Source: Citrobacter europaeus (lineage in GTDB: Bacteria > Pseudomonadota > Gammaproteobacteria > Enterobacterales > Enterobacteriaceae). From it: 64,000 bases of DNA. The notes beneath the pieces were generated by a model, which was not told the origin of the DNA, made no database searches, and was given only the letters and a program-made list of their open reading frames with translations. This document shows, piece by piece, positions 34,742-42,643 of the stretch (position 1 is the stretch's first letter; every line of letters begins with the position of its first letter). Location: assembly GCA_020099315.1 (NCBI GenBank), contig CP083650.1, positions 496,001 to 560,000 of the forward strand. Reading direction: 5' to 3'. The position numbers and the translations under genes were made by a program.

Positions 34742-35104
34742 TTATCCCTGCTTGCGCGACTTCGCTGAAATCACGTTGATAAACTCCTGCACCTGCTGTT
34801 GCTTACGCGCGGACAGCTTGCACACCCGACGCAGCGACTGTAATAACGCCGGTTCTTCCGGCTCCGGCAGCTTTGTCGTCAGCAGAATGCAGCCGGGCAT
34901 CACTCTGACATCGAATTTGCAGCCGGTGGTAAAACCGGCGGCTTCCAGCCACTGGCCGAGATGTTTGGCGGTGGCTTCGCCAAACATGCGCATTTTAATG
35001 AGGGTGGTGTTGGGGTCGTCGGGGTAGTTATTTTCCGCCGCGCAGGCAATGGCATAAATGAAGTCGTTAACGCCTTTCAGAAAAACGAAGTTAGATTTTT
35101 CCAT
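34742..35104 (-). pseudogene. hsdR::symE chimera (type I restriction remnant fused to SymE toxin end)
   Basis: In-frame 120-residue protein. Residues 1-50 (MEKSNFVFLKGVNDF... to AKHLG) are, from memory, nearly identical to the N-terminus of HsdR of EcoKI. Residues 51-120 (QWLEAAGFTTGCKFDVRVMPGC... VCKLSARKQQQVQEFI) match the C-terminal part of SymE. In K-12 the minus-strand order is mrr(+), hsdR, hsdM, hsdS, symE. A deletion joining hsdR codon ~50 to symE would give exactly this gene. Junction near 34955. The hsdR promoter and start are kept, while the symE promoter with its LexA control and the SymR antisense RNA site are gone. Could be a dead scar or a small expressed protein. Confidence 0.85.
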
Positions 35105-35302
35105 TGTTTTCTATCCAGATCCTGAGCGGGGGATGAATCTATTACCCCAAATCGTAATGGGAGCTATCAGGCTTCATGGTAGCCTTCATGTTCCGTTCAA
35201 TCAATGAACGATAAGAGAGTAACCGATTCTTTCTTAATGTGTTATTGAGGAATATAGTTCCTGAGAAGGTTATCTGATTTGTATCAATACAGGGATGGAT
35301 TT

Positions 35303-36217
35303 ATGGCTGTTCCAACATATGACAAATTTATTGAACCAGTGTTGCGTTTCCTGGCAACTCGACCCGAGGGCGCTTTGGTCAGAGAGGTGCGTGAAGCCGC
35401 AGCCAAAATGCTTGGGCTAGATGAGCAGCAGCGTGCTGAGACGATTACCAGTGGGCAATTGACGTACCAGAACCGCACCGGCTGGGCGCACGATCGCCTC
35501 AAACGTGCCGGGTTATCGCAGAGTCTATCCCGGGGGAAATGGTGTTTAACACCCGCGGGAATGAGCTGGGTTGCCTCGCATCCGCAGTCGATGACCGAGC
35601 AAGAAGTGAGTCATTTTGCTTTTGATTATAACGGTGTGAAGCTCAGTAAGCAGGCGGATGCGGTGGCGTTAGATCCACAGCCAGAATCGATTGAGGAGGG
35701 TGAGCTTGCCCGAAGCAGCCCGGACGATCGCCTGGAGCAAGCGCTCAATGAGATTCGTGAATCTGTTGCCGAAGAACTGCTGGAGAATCTGCTTCAGGTT
35801 TCGCCCGCGCGTTTTGAAGTGATTGTGTTAGATGTGCTGCACCGTCTGGGATATGGCGGTCATCGCGGTGATTTGCAGCGCGTAGGGGGAACCGGCGATG
35901 GCGGCATTGACGGTATTATCTCTCTCGATAAGCTCGGGCTGGAAAAAGTCTACGTTCAGGCCAAACGCTGGAAAGGTGCTGTTGGGAGCGCTGAAGTCAG
36001 GGGCTTTTATGGTGCATTGCCTGAGCAAAAAGTGAAACGTGGTGTCTTTATTACCACCTCTGGCTTTACGGCGCATGCCAGAGACTATGCTAAAAAAGTT
36101 GAAGGTCTGGTGCTGGTGGATGGAGACAGGCTGGTACATCTGATGATTGATAATGATATTGGCGTATCCTCACGTTTACTCAAGTTGCCAAAGCTAGATA
36201 TGGATTACTTTGAGTAG
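35303..36217 (+). CDS. mrr: Mrr, type IV restriction endonuclease
   Basis: 304 residues from ATG 35303 (a TTG frame start at 35279 is not needed), the length of E. coli Mrr and with very similar sequence. N-terminal winged helix (~10-90) for DNA binding, and a C-terminal PD-(D/E)XK nuclease: FEVIVLDVLHRLGYGG, GTGDGGIDGIISLD, VYVQAKRW (Q-x-K). Cuts methylated DNA and is activated by high pressure. Divergent from the hsdR-symE chimera, as mrr is from hsdR in K-12. Confidence 0.95.
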   Translation: MAVPTYDKFIEPVLRFLATRPEGALVREVREAAAKMLGLDEQQRAETITSGQLTYQNRTGWAHDRLKRAGLSQSLSRGKWCLTPAGMSWVASHPQSMTEQEVSHFAFDYNGVKLSKQADAVALDPQPESIEEGELARSSPDDRLEQALNEIRESVAEELLENLLQVSPARFEVIVLDVLHRLGYGGHRGDLQRVGGTGDGGIDGIISLDKLGLEKVYVQAKRWKGAVGSAEVRGFYGALPEQKVKRGVFITTSGFTAHARDYAKKVEGLVLVDGDRLVHLMIDNDIGVSSRLLKLPKLDMDYFE

Positions 36218-36333
36218 TGGTAACACTGGAACCTGATTGCGGGTAATGGTGATGGAGCACGTTGTGGGCATCCGTGTTTCTTCTGGCCCAGAAATCAAGT
36301 GACTTTTGTGGCTGCGTATCAGCGCTAAACCCA

Positions 36334-36411
36334 TGCCGGATGGCGGCTGCGCCTGATCCGGCCTACGGGAAAGTGCCATTTCCAGGCCCGGTAAGCGTAG
36401 CGCCACCGGGC
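36334..36411. repeat. BIME, right flank of the accessory block
   Basis: GCCGGATGGCGGCTGCG...CCGGCCTAC (36334-36366) plus CCAGGCCCGGTAAGCG...CACCGGGC (36382-36411). Near-identical direct copy of the BIME at 33021. Lies between mrr and yjiA. Confidence 0.88.
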
Positions 36412-36425
36412 AATTCAGCAGGGGA

Positions 36426-37382
36426 TTACTTCTTCAATCCCGCAAACGCGGCTCTGATCTCGTCTTCCGGCAGATTAATACCGATAAACACCAGCAGGCT
36501 GTGCGGCGTTTCGTCGCCCCACGGGCGGTCCCAGTCGGCGCTGTACAGGCGCTGGACGCCCTGGAACAGCAGTCGGTTCGGCTCGCCTTCAATCCACAGC
36601 ATGCCTTTGTAGCGCAGTAGCTTCTCGGCGGATTCCAGCAGCAGGTTTTCCATCACTCGCGACACGTCGCTGATGTTGACCGGGTAATCCAGCTCGACGA
36701 CGATCGAGGAGATATCGTTTTGCTTGTCGGCAATAAAGTGGAAGCGCGGTTTGGCGCTGACCACGTTCTCTTCCAGCATAAAACCGTTGGTGTCGAACAG
36801 CAGGGAGAGGTCGATGTCACCATGCGTCACGGTGTAAATCGGCGCACGGGCGTTGATGCGCGCCAGGCGCTCACGCAGTTTCTCGCTAACACCTGCGACG
36901 TCGGTTTTGGTCAGCAGGATGCGGTCAGCATAGCCGACCTGCGACTGGGCGATGGTGAACTGGTTCATCTGTTCATCAGCATGTACCGCGTCAACCAGCG
37001 CAATTACGCCGTCCAGCAGGTAGCGTTCGCAAATCACTTCATGGGAGAAAAAGGTCTGAATAATCGGGCCGGGGTCGGCCATGCCGGTGCACTCGATCAC
37101 CAGACGGTCGAAATTGATGGTGCCTTTGTCGAGGTTGTCGAGCAGATCTAACAGTGCGTCTTCCAGCTCACTGGAACGGGTACAGCAAATGCAGCCGTTG
37201 GTCAGGGTTTTGATCTGCGTGGCGCGATCGCCAATCAGCTGATCGTCCACCGAGACTTCGCCGAATTCGTTTTCGATAACGGCAATCTTGTAACCGTGCT
37301 GCTCGTTGAGAATATGGCGCAGCAGGGTGGTTTTACCCGCGCCAAGAAAACCGGTGAGTAGGGTAACTGCAATCGGGGTCAT
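36426..37382 (-). CDS. yjiA: YjiA, COG0523 GTPase
   Basis: 318 residues. Walker A GFLGAGKTTLL at residues ~11-21, the metal-binding CICC motif (NGCICCTRSSELE), the ECTG switch-region motif and LTKTDV for guanine recognition. G3E-family cytoplasmic GTPase related to metal chaperones; E. coli YjiA binds zinc and other metals. 12 bp behind yjiX, in an operon read from btsT. Confidence 0.95.
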   Translation of the reverse strand: MTPIAVTLLTGFLGAGKTTLLRHILNEQHGYKIAVIENEFGEVSVDDQLIGDRATQIKTLTNGCICCTRSSELEDALLDLLDNLDKGTINFDRLVIECTGMADPGPIIQTFFSHEVICERYLLDGVIALVDAVHADEQMNQFTIAQSQVGYADRILLTKTDVAGVSEKLRERLARINARAPIYTVTHGDIDLSLLFDTNGFMLEENVVSAKPRFHFIADKQNDISSIVVELDYPVNISDVSRVMENLLLESAEKLLRYKGMLWIEGEPNRLLFQGVQRLYSADWDRPWGDETPHSLLVFIGINLPEDEIRAAFAGLKK

Positions 37383-37394
37383 TCACTTCTCCTT

Positions 37395-37589
37395 CTAACA
37401 GCAACTGCTTCCGCCGCTACCGTAGCGGGCTTCCTGGCGCTCGCGGAAGAATTCTTCGTAGGTCATGTACGGCTTATCGGGATGGTTGGTCTTCATGTGC
37501 TCGACGTAGTTGTCGTAGTCCGGAATACCAATCAGCATCTTCGCCGCCTGACCGAGATACTTTTTTGCCTGACCTAAAGTACCAAACAT
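37395..37589 (-). CDS. yjiX: YjiX, YbdD/YjiX small protein
   Basis: 64 residues, MFGTLGQAKKYLGQAAKMLIGIP start and a Cys-Cys end (GGSSCC). Three residues shorter than E. coli YjiX, in the Gly-rich tail. YbdD/YjiX proteins always follow CstA/BtsT carriers; function unknown. Separated from btsT by a BIME. Confidence 0.93.
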   Translation of the reverse strand: MFGTLGQAKKYLGQAAKMLIGIPDYDNYVEHMKTNHPDKPYMTYEEFFRERQEARYGSGGSSCC

Positions 37590-37612
37590 TCTATCGTCCT
37601 GTTAATGAATAA

Positions 37613-37697
37613 AGCCGGATGGCGGCTTGCGCCTGATCCGGCCTACGTTAACTGCGGCACTAAGTGATCCTGGCCGGGTAAGCGCTCGCCACCCGGC
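37613..37697. repeat. BIME between btsT and yjiX
   Basis: GCCGGATGGCGGCTTGCG...CCGGCCTAC (37613-37646) and CCTGGCCGGGTAAGCG...CCACCCGGC (37669-37697). It sits inside the presumed btsT-yjiX-yjiA operon. Confidence 0.85.
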
Positions 37698-37703
37698 TTC
37701 AGG

Positions 37704-39854
37704 TTAGTGGTGTGAAGAGGTCTTCACGCCGCCTTCCGGCACCGGTACATACGGTGTCTCTTTATCAGAGCGACCGTTGATGGCGCGGGCTTTCTGCCAG
37801 GTACGGAACCCGTAGAAAATGATGCTGTACACCACCACCAGGAACAGAATACTCAGACCTGCGTTGGTGTAGTTGTTGATGACGATGTGGTTCATGTTGG
37901 CAATCTGCTGTGCGGTCAGTTCGCCGCCGTTAGCAATCTTCTCTTTGTACTGACTCGCCATGAAGAAGAAGCCTTCCATCTGCGGGTTGGTGCTGAACAG
38001 TTTCAGACCCAGCGCCCAGGTGGTGCAGATAAGCAGCCATACTGCCGGAACCACGGTAACCCAGATGTATTTGGTGCGCTGCATTTTAACCAGCACCACG
38101 GTGCCGAGAACCAGCGCCACGGCAGCCAGCATCTGGTTAGAGATGCCGAACAGCGGCCACAGGCTCTTAACGCCGCCCAGCGGGTCAACAACGCCTTGAT
38201 ACAGCAGATAACCCCACAGGCCGACGCAGCCCGCAGTACCGATAATGCCCGCAACCAGAGAGTCGGTTTTCTTCAGGAACGGCACGAAGTTACCCAGTAA
38301 ATCCTGCAGCATAAAGCGGCCAGAACGGGTACCGGCATCCAGTGCGGTCAGGATGAACAGTGCTTCAAACAGAATACCGAAGTGATACCAGAAGCCCATA
38401 TCAGCCATCGGCAGCACTTTGTGGAACACGTGAGCGATACCCACGGCCAGCGTCGGTGCGCCACCTGCGCGGTTCAGAACGGACGGTTCACCGATGTCTT
38501 TCGCGGTCTGCAGGATCTGCTCAGGCGAAATCACGAAGCCCCAGGAGCTGACGGTCGCTGCCGCATGTGCGGTGACATCTTTCAGCTGCGCCATAATCAG
38601 CGGTGCGTTTTCGCCGCTCATTTCATGCAGGTTCGGCATGGTGATGCCAAGGCCCGCAGGCGGGGTGTTCATCGCGAAGTACAGACCCGGTTCGATGATA
38701 GACGCAGCAACCAGCGCCATAATCGCCACAAAGGATTCCATCAGCATCGCACCATAACCGATAAAGCGCGCATCGGTTTCACAGGCCAGCAGCTTCGGCG
38801 TGGTACCGGAAGCAATCAGCGCGTGGAAGCCAGATACCGCACCACAGGCGATGGTAATAAACAGGAACGGGAACAGAGCGCCTTTCCACAGCGGGCCAGT
38901 ACCATCAACGTACTGCGTCATCGCCGGCATTTTCAGTTCCGGGTTGAGGATAACAATCCCCACCGCCAGACCGACGATAACGCCGATTTTCAGGAAGGTC
39001 GCCAGATAGTCGCGCGGGGCGAGGATCAGCCATACCGGTAGCAGCGCAGAGATAAACGCGTAACCGATCAGGGTAAAGGTAATGGTGGTGTCTTTAAAGG
39101 TCAGCGCCGGGCCCCAGTACGGGTCGTGCGCAATCACGCCGCCGAAGTAGATTGAGGCTACCAACAGCACAATACCAATCACCGACACTTCACCCACACG
39201 CCCCGGACGCAGGAATCGCATGTAGATCCCCATGAACAGTGCGATAGGTACGGTTGAGCAGACGGTGAACACACCCCACGGGCTTTCCGCCAGCGCTTTT
39301 ACCACGATCAGCGCCAGTACCGCGAGGATGATGATCATGATTAAGAAGCAGCCAAACAGCGCAATGGTTCCTGGGATCGGGCCCATCTCTTCTTTGATCA
39401 TCTCACCCAGAGATGCGCCGTTACGGCGGGAGGAGATAAACAGCACCATGAAGTCCTGTACCGCACCGGCCAGCACGACGCCTGCCAGCAGCCACAGCGT
39501 ACCGGGCAGGTAGCCCATCTGCGCGGCCAGTACCGGCCCAACCAGCGGACCCGCACCTGCGATAGCGGCAAAGTGGTGACCAAACAATACGTTACGGTTG
39601 GTTGGAACGTAGTTCAGGCCGTCATTGTTGATGACCGCCGGCGTGGCACGCGTCGGGTCAAGTTTCATCACCTTTTGGGCGATATAAAGGCTGTAGTAAC
39701 GATAGGCCACCAGATAAACAGAAACTGAGGCGACCACGATCCACAGGGCGCTGATGTGTTCACCCCGACGTAATGCCACTACCGAGAGGCAGAATGCACC
39801 GATGATTCCGAGAATCACCCAGGGTATGTGCTTGAATATCTTTTTCGTATCCAT
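37704..39854 (-). CDS. btsT: BtsT (YjiY), pyruvate:proton symporter
   Basis: 716 residues from ATG 39854 (MDTKKIFKHIPW), the E. coli length. CstA-family carrier with ~18 membrane segments; NVLFGHHFAAIAGAGPLVGPVLAAQMGY and GGAPTLAVGIAHVF are family marks. High-affinity pyruvate uptake, induced in E. coli by the pyruvate-sensing system BtsS/BtsR and CRP; sites for both are seen upstream. The leader carries an ERIC element only ~25 bp from the start codon. Confidence 0.95.
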   Translation of the reverse strand: MDTKKIFKHIPWVILGIIGAFCLSVVALRRGEHISALWIVVASVSVYLVAYRYYSLYIAQKVMKLDPTRATPAVINNDGLNYVPTNRNVLFGHHFAAIAGAGPLVGPVLAAQMGYLPGTLWLLAGVVLAGAVQDFMVLFISSRRNGASLGEMIKEEMGPIPGTIALFGCFLIMIIILAVLALIVVKALAESPWGVFTVCSTVPIALFMGIYMRFLRPGRVGEVSVIGIVLLVASIYFGGVIAHDPYWGPALTFKDTTITFTLIGYAFISALLPVWLILAPRDYLATFLKIGVIVGLAVGIVILNPELKMPAMTQYVDGTGPLWKGALFPFLFITIACGAVSGFHALIASGTTPKLLACETDARFIGYGAMLMESFVAIMALVAASIIEPGLYFAMNTPPAGLGITMPNLHEMSGENAPLIMAQLKDVTAHAAATVSSWGFVISPEQILQTAKDIGEPSVLNRAGGAPTLAVGIAHVFHKVLPMADMGFWYHFGILFEALFILTALDAGTRSGRFMLQDLLGNFVPFLKKTDSLVAGIIGTAGCVGLWGYLLYQGVVDPLGGVKSLWPLFGISNQMLAAVALVLGTVVLVKMQRTKYIWVTVVPAVWLLICTTWALGLKLFSTNPQMEGFFFMASQYKEKIANGGELTAQQIANMNHIVINNYTNAGLSILFLVVVYSIIFYGFRTWQKARAINGRSDKETPYVPVPEGGVKTSSHH

Positions 39855-39878
39855 AGTAAAACCTGGTTTTTTACCCGT

Positions 39879-39990
39879 CATACTTCAAGTTGTATGTGCG
39901 TTGGCTTCATTCGCTCACCCCAGTCACTTACTTTTGTAAGCTCCTGAGGATTCCCTCATTTGCCGCCTTCTTACAACTCGAATTATCTAG
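39879..39990. repeat. ERIC (IRU) element in the btsT leader
   Basis: Contains the ERIC core pieces CGCTCACCCCAGTCACTTAC (39912-39931) and GTAAGCTCCTGAGGATTC (39936-39953), i.e. the standard ERIC primer sequences with few changes, and terminal CTTCAAGTTG / CAACTCGAA arms. Roughly 110 bp, between the btsT start and its regulatory sites. Confidence 0.85.
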
Positions 39991-40131
39991 GGTACCTATT
40001 AATAATTGGCCGAAGCCGCGTGGGTTTGATCTTGTGTTTGAGGAGGTTATTTGACTGCTATGTTGGGGGGATCTTGCCAGAGAATTACGCGCGTAAAGTA
40101 AGGTAAATAAGTGAACGGTTGTATGTCAGCT

Positions 40132-40159
40132 TAAGCGGTCCCAAATGTCAGTGAGCGGT
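40132..40159 (-). promoter_or_regulatory. BtsR-like direct repeat upstream of btsT
   Basis: On the minus strand ACCGCTCA and ACCGCTTA, 12 nt apart (plus strand TAAGCGGT 40132-40139, TGAGCGGT 40152-40159). These match the ACC(G/A)CT(C/T)A repeats described for BtsR (YehT) at the yjiY promoter, whose published spacing I recall as 13. Confidence 0.65.
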
Positions 40160-40187
40160 AAGTAGTGGGGATGAGCGGGGAAATTTA

Positions 40188-40203
40188 TGTGATTGAGATC
40201 ACT
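40188..40203. promoter_or_regulatory. CRP site between btsT and tsr
   Basis: TGTGA-TTGAGA-TCACT, a near-consensus CRP site. btsT is CRP-dependent in E. coli, and the site is 29 bp from the BtsR repeats on the side away from btsT. Confidence 0.7.
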
Positions 40204-40286
40204 AATAAACCTATTTAGATCTTTGGCTGGCGGTGGGCATCGACGAATCGTCGATGCTGAGATCGATTCAACTAGCACGAATTTCA

Positions 40287-40313
40287 TAAAGTTTTCCCTT
40301 TCCAGGCCGAAAA
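40287..40313 (+). promoter_or_regulatory. Sigma-28 (FliA) promoter of tsr
   Basis: TAAAGTTT, 11-nt spacer, GCCGAAAA: an almost perfect flagellar sigma-28 promoter (consensus TAAAGTTT-N11-GCCGATAA) ending 31 bp before the tsr start. Confidence 0.88.
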
Positions 40314-40344
40314 TTCTGACATCTGTCTAGCGGAAAGAGAAAAC

Positions 40345-42006
40345 ATGTTAAAACGAATGAAGATTGTTACCAGCTTACTGCTGGTATTGGCGCTGTTTGG
40401 CCTTTTACAGCTCGCCTCGGGCGGCTTGTTTTTTAACTCACTTAAGAATGACAAAGAGAACTTTACCGTTCTGCAAACCATTCGCCAGCAACAGTCTGCG
40501 CTGAACGCCACCTGGGTTGAGCTGCTGCAAACGCGTAATACCCTGAACCGGGCGGGCATTCGCTACATGATGGATCAGAGCAATATCGGCAGCGGCGCGA
40601 CCGTTGCCGAACTGATGCAGGTAGCCAGCACGGCGCTGAAGCTGACGGAAAAAAACTGGGCGATTTACGAGTCGCTCCCGCGCGATCCGCGCCAAAGCGA
40701 AGCCGCGTTCCAGGAGATCAATCGCACCTATGACATCTACCACGGCGCGCTGGCGGAGCTGATCCAGTTATTGGGTGACGGGAAGATCAACGCGTTCTTT
40801 GATCAACCGACGCAGAGCTATCAGGATGGCTTTGAGAAGCAGTATATGAGTTACATGCAGCAGAACGATCGCCTGTATGACATCGCGGTGGAAGATAACA
40901 ACAGTTCTTACAGCCAGGCGATGTGGGTGCTGATCTGCGTGCTGATTACCGTACTGGCGGCGATTATTGCGGTGTGGTTTGGTATCAAACTGACCCTTAT
41001 CTCCCCAATGAACCGTCTGATCGACAGCATTCGTCATATCGCCAGCGGCGATTTGGTGAAACGTATTGAGGTGGAAGGTTCCAACGAGATTGGACAGTTG
41101 GCGGAAAGCCTGCGTCACATGCAGGGTGAGCTGATGAATACCGTGGGTGACGTACGTAACGGCGCCAACGCGATTTACAGCGGGGCCAGCGAGATTGCGA
41201 TGGGGAATAACGATCTCTCTTCGCGTACCGAACAGCAGGCCGCATCTCTGGAAGAAACTGCGGCCAGCATGGAACAACTGACGGCGACCGTGAAGCAGAA
41301 CGCCGAAAACGCGCGTCAGGCCAGCCATCTGGCGCTGAGCGCTTCTGAAACCGCGCAGAAAGGCGGCAAAGTGGTGGATAATGTTGTGCAAACCATGCGC
41401 GACATCACTTCCAGTTCGCAGAAAATCGCCGACATTATCAGCGTTATCGACGGCATTGCCTTCCAGACTAATATTCTGGCACTCAACGCCGCGGTAGAAG
41501 CCGCACGGGCGGGCGAGCAGGGCCGTGGATTTGCGGTGGTTGCGGGTGAAGTTCGTAACCTGGCCCAGCGTAGTGCGCAGGCCGCGCGCGAGATTAAGAG
41601 CCTGATTGAAGACTCGGTCAGCCGTGTGGATGTGGGTTCAACGCTGGTTGAAAGCGCCGGTGAAACCATGGATGAGATCGTCAATGCGGTAACCCGCGTG
41701 ACCGATATCATGGGTGAAATCGCCTCTGCTTCTGATGAACAGAGCCGCGGTATCGACCAGGTCGGTCTGGCTGTCGCTGAGATGGATCGCGTGACGCAGC
41801 AGAACGCCTCGTTGGTGGAAGAATCCGCCGCCGCCGCTGCGGCGCTGGAAGAGCAGGCCAGCCGTCTGACTCAGGCCGTTGCCGTGTTCCGTATTCAGCA
41901 TGACCAACAGCGCGCGCGTGACGTTGCCGCCGCAAAACCGGTTTCAACGGCCCAGCCGCGTAAAGCTGCGGTAACGGATGCCGGGGATAACTGGGAAACG
42001 TTCTAA
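40345..42006 (+). CDS. tsr: Tsr, serine chemoreceptor
   Basis: 553 residues. N-terminal membrane helix (~7-29), periplasmic four-helix ligand domain (~30-188), second helix (~190-212), HAMP, and a long signalling hairpin with the conserved tip around IISVIDGIAFQTNILALNAAVEAARAGEQGRGFAVVA. Ends in NWETF, the pentapeptide tether for CheR/CheB adaptation enzymes. E. coli Tsr senses serine and AI-2. Driven by a sigma-28 promoter. Confidence 0.96.
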   Translation: MLKRMKIVTSLLLVLALFGLLQLASGGLFFNSLKNDKENFTVLQTIRQQQSALNATWVELLQTRNTLNRAGIRYMMDQSNIGSGATVAELMQVASTALKLTEKNWAIYESLPRDPRQSEAAFQEINRTYDIYHGALAELIQLLGDGKINAFFDQPTQSYQDGFEKQYMSYMQQNDRLYDIAVEDNNSSYSQAMWVLICVLITVLAAIIAVWFGIKLTLISPMNRLIDSIRHIASGDLVKRIEVEGSNEIGQLAESLRHMQGELMNTVGDVRNGANAIYSGASEIAMGNNDLSSRTEQQAASLEETAASMEQLTATVKQNAENARQASHLALSASETAQKGGKVVDNVVQTMRDITSSSQKIADIISVIDGIAFQTNILALNAAVEAARAGEQGRGFAVVAGEVRNLAQRSAQAAREIKSLIEDSVSRVDVGSTLVESAGETMDEIVNAVTRVTDIMGEIASASDEQSRGIDQVGLAVAEMDRVTQQNASLVEESAAAAAALEEQASRLTQAVAVFRIQHDQQRARDVAAAKPVSTAQPRKAAVTDAGDNWETF

Positions 42007-42012
42007 ACCTGT

Positions 42013-42047
42013 GATGCCGGATGGCGCTTTCGCTTATCCGGCCTGGG
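42013..42047. repeat. REP element after tsr
   Basis: Single REP palindrome GATGCCGGATGGCG...TTATCCGGCCTGG, just behind the tsr stop and before a convergent acetyltransferase gene. Confidence 0.8.
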
Positions 42048-42075
42048 GGAATGTTACGTAGTTGCCATCGGGCAA

Positions 42076-42591
42076 TCAACGCAACATCAGGCGCATGGCG
42101 CAGCGTAGTTCGTACGTCTGCCCGTGCGCCGCTTCTTCAGCTCTTTTTTCGCGCAATTCCGGCGAAAGCGTCTCGTCAGCCAGCATTTCAAATCCCAGTC
42201 GCGCGTACAATGGCGCATTCCACGGCACACCGCGGAAGGTGGTCAGCGTGAGCGACGTATAACCTTTCTCACGCGCCTGTTTGGCAACATAGTCAAGCAA
42301 TCTGCGGCCAATTCCTTTTCCCTGCCACTCCAGATGCAGTGAAAGTTCAGCAATAAACAGCGATGACCCCAGCGCTTCGGCAACCAAAAAACCGACCGGA
42401 CGCGCATCGACCAGCGCCAGCCAGCTCATGCCTGCGGCGGCAAATGCCCGATGTTGAGCAGCCGATATAATCTGGTCGTCAGCAATCCACGCCAGTTCGG
42501 GGATAAGTAAAAAACGTTGCCCCGCAGATCGTTCGATGGCGGGAAGAGCGGCAGTGTCTGCCAGAGTAGTCGTGCGCAAGGTGATGTTCAT
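42076..42591 (-). CDS. GNAT family N-acetyltransferase
   Basis: 171 residues. Acetyl-CoA loop motif LHLEWQGKGIGRRLLDYVAKQA at ~85-106 and a C-terminal PLYARLGFEML motif. Substrate unknown. Located between tsr and lgoT; I recall no K-12 gene at this site, so it is probably accessory. No clear Shine-Dalgarno before ATG 42591. Confidence 0.8.
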   Translation of the reverse strand: MNITLRTTTLADTAALPAIERSAGQRFLLIPELAWIADDQIISAAQHRAFAAAGMSWLALVDARPVGFLVAEALGSSLFIAELSLHLEWQGKGIGRRLLDYVAKQAREKGYTSLTLTTFRGVPWNAPLYARLGFEMLADETLSPELREKRAEEAAHGQTYELRCAMRLMLR

Positions 42592-42605
42592 ACGAGGAGC
42601 ATAAC

Positions 42606-42635
42606 ATGCCCGATAAGCGTGGTGTTATCGGGCAT
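42606..42635. terminator. Hairpin behind lgoT
   Basis: Perfect 11-bp stem ATGCCCGATAA / TTATCGGGCAT with an 8-nt loop, 8 bp beyond the lgoT stop. Only a weak U-rich tail on the minus strand. Confidence 0.6.
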
Positions 42636-42643
42636 CTGAAGGA

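Noticed and set aside
34742..35104. Simple annotation as SymE or DUF4145 protein
   Set aside because: Neither name covers the whole protein; each half matches a different gene of the hsd-symE locus.
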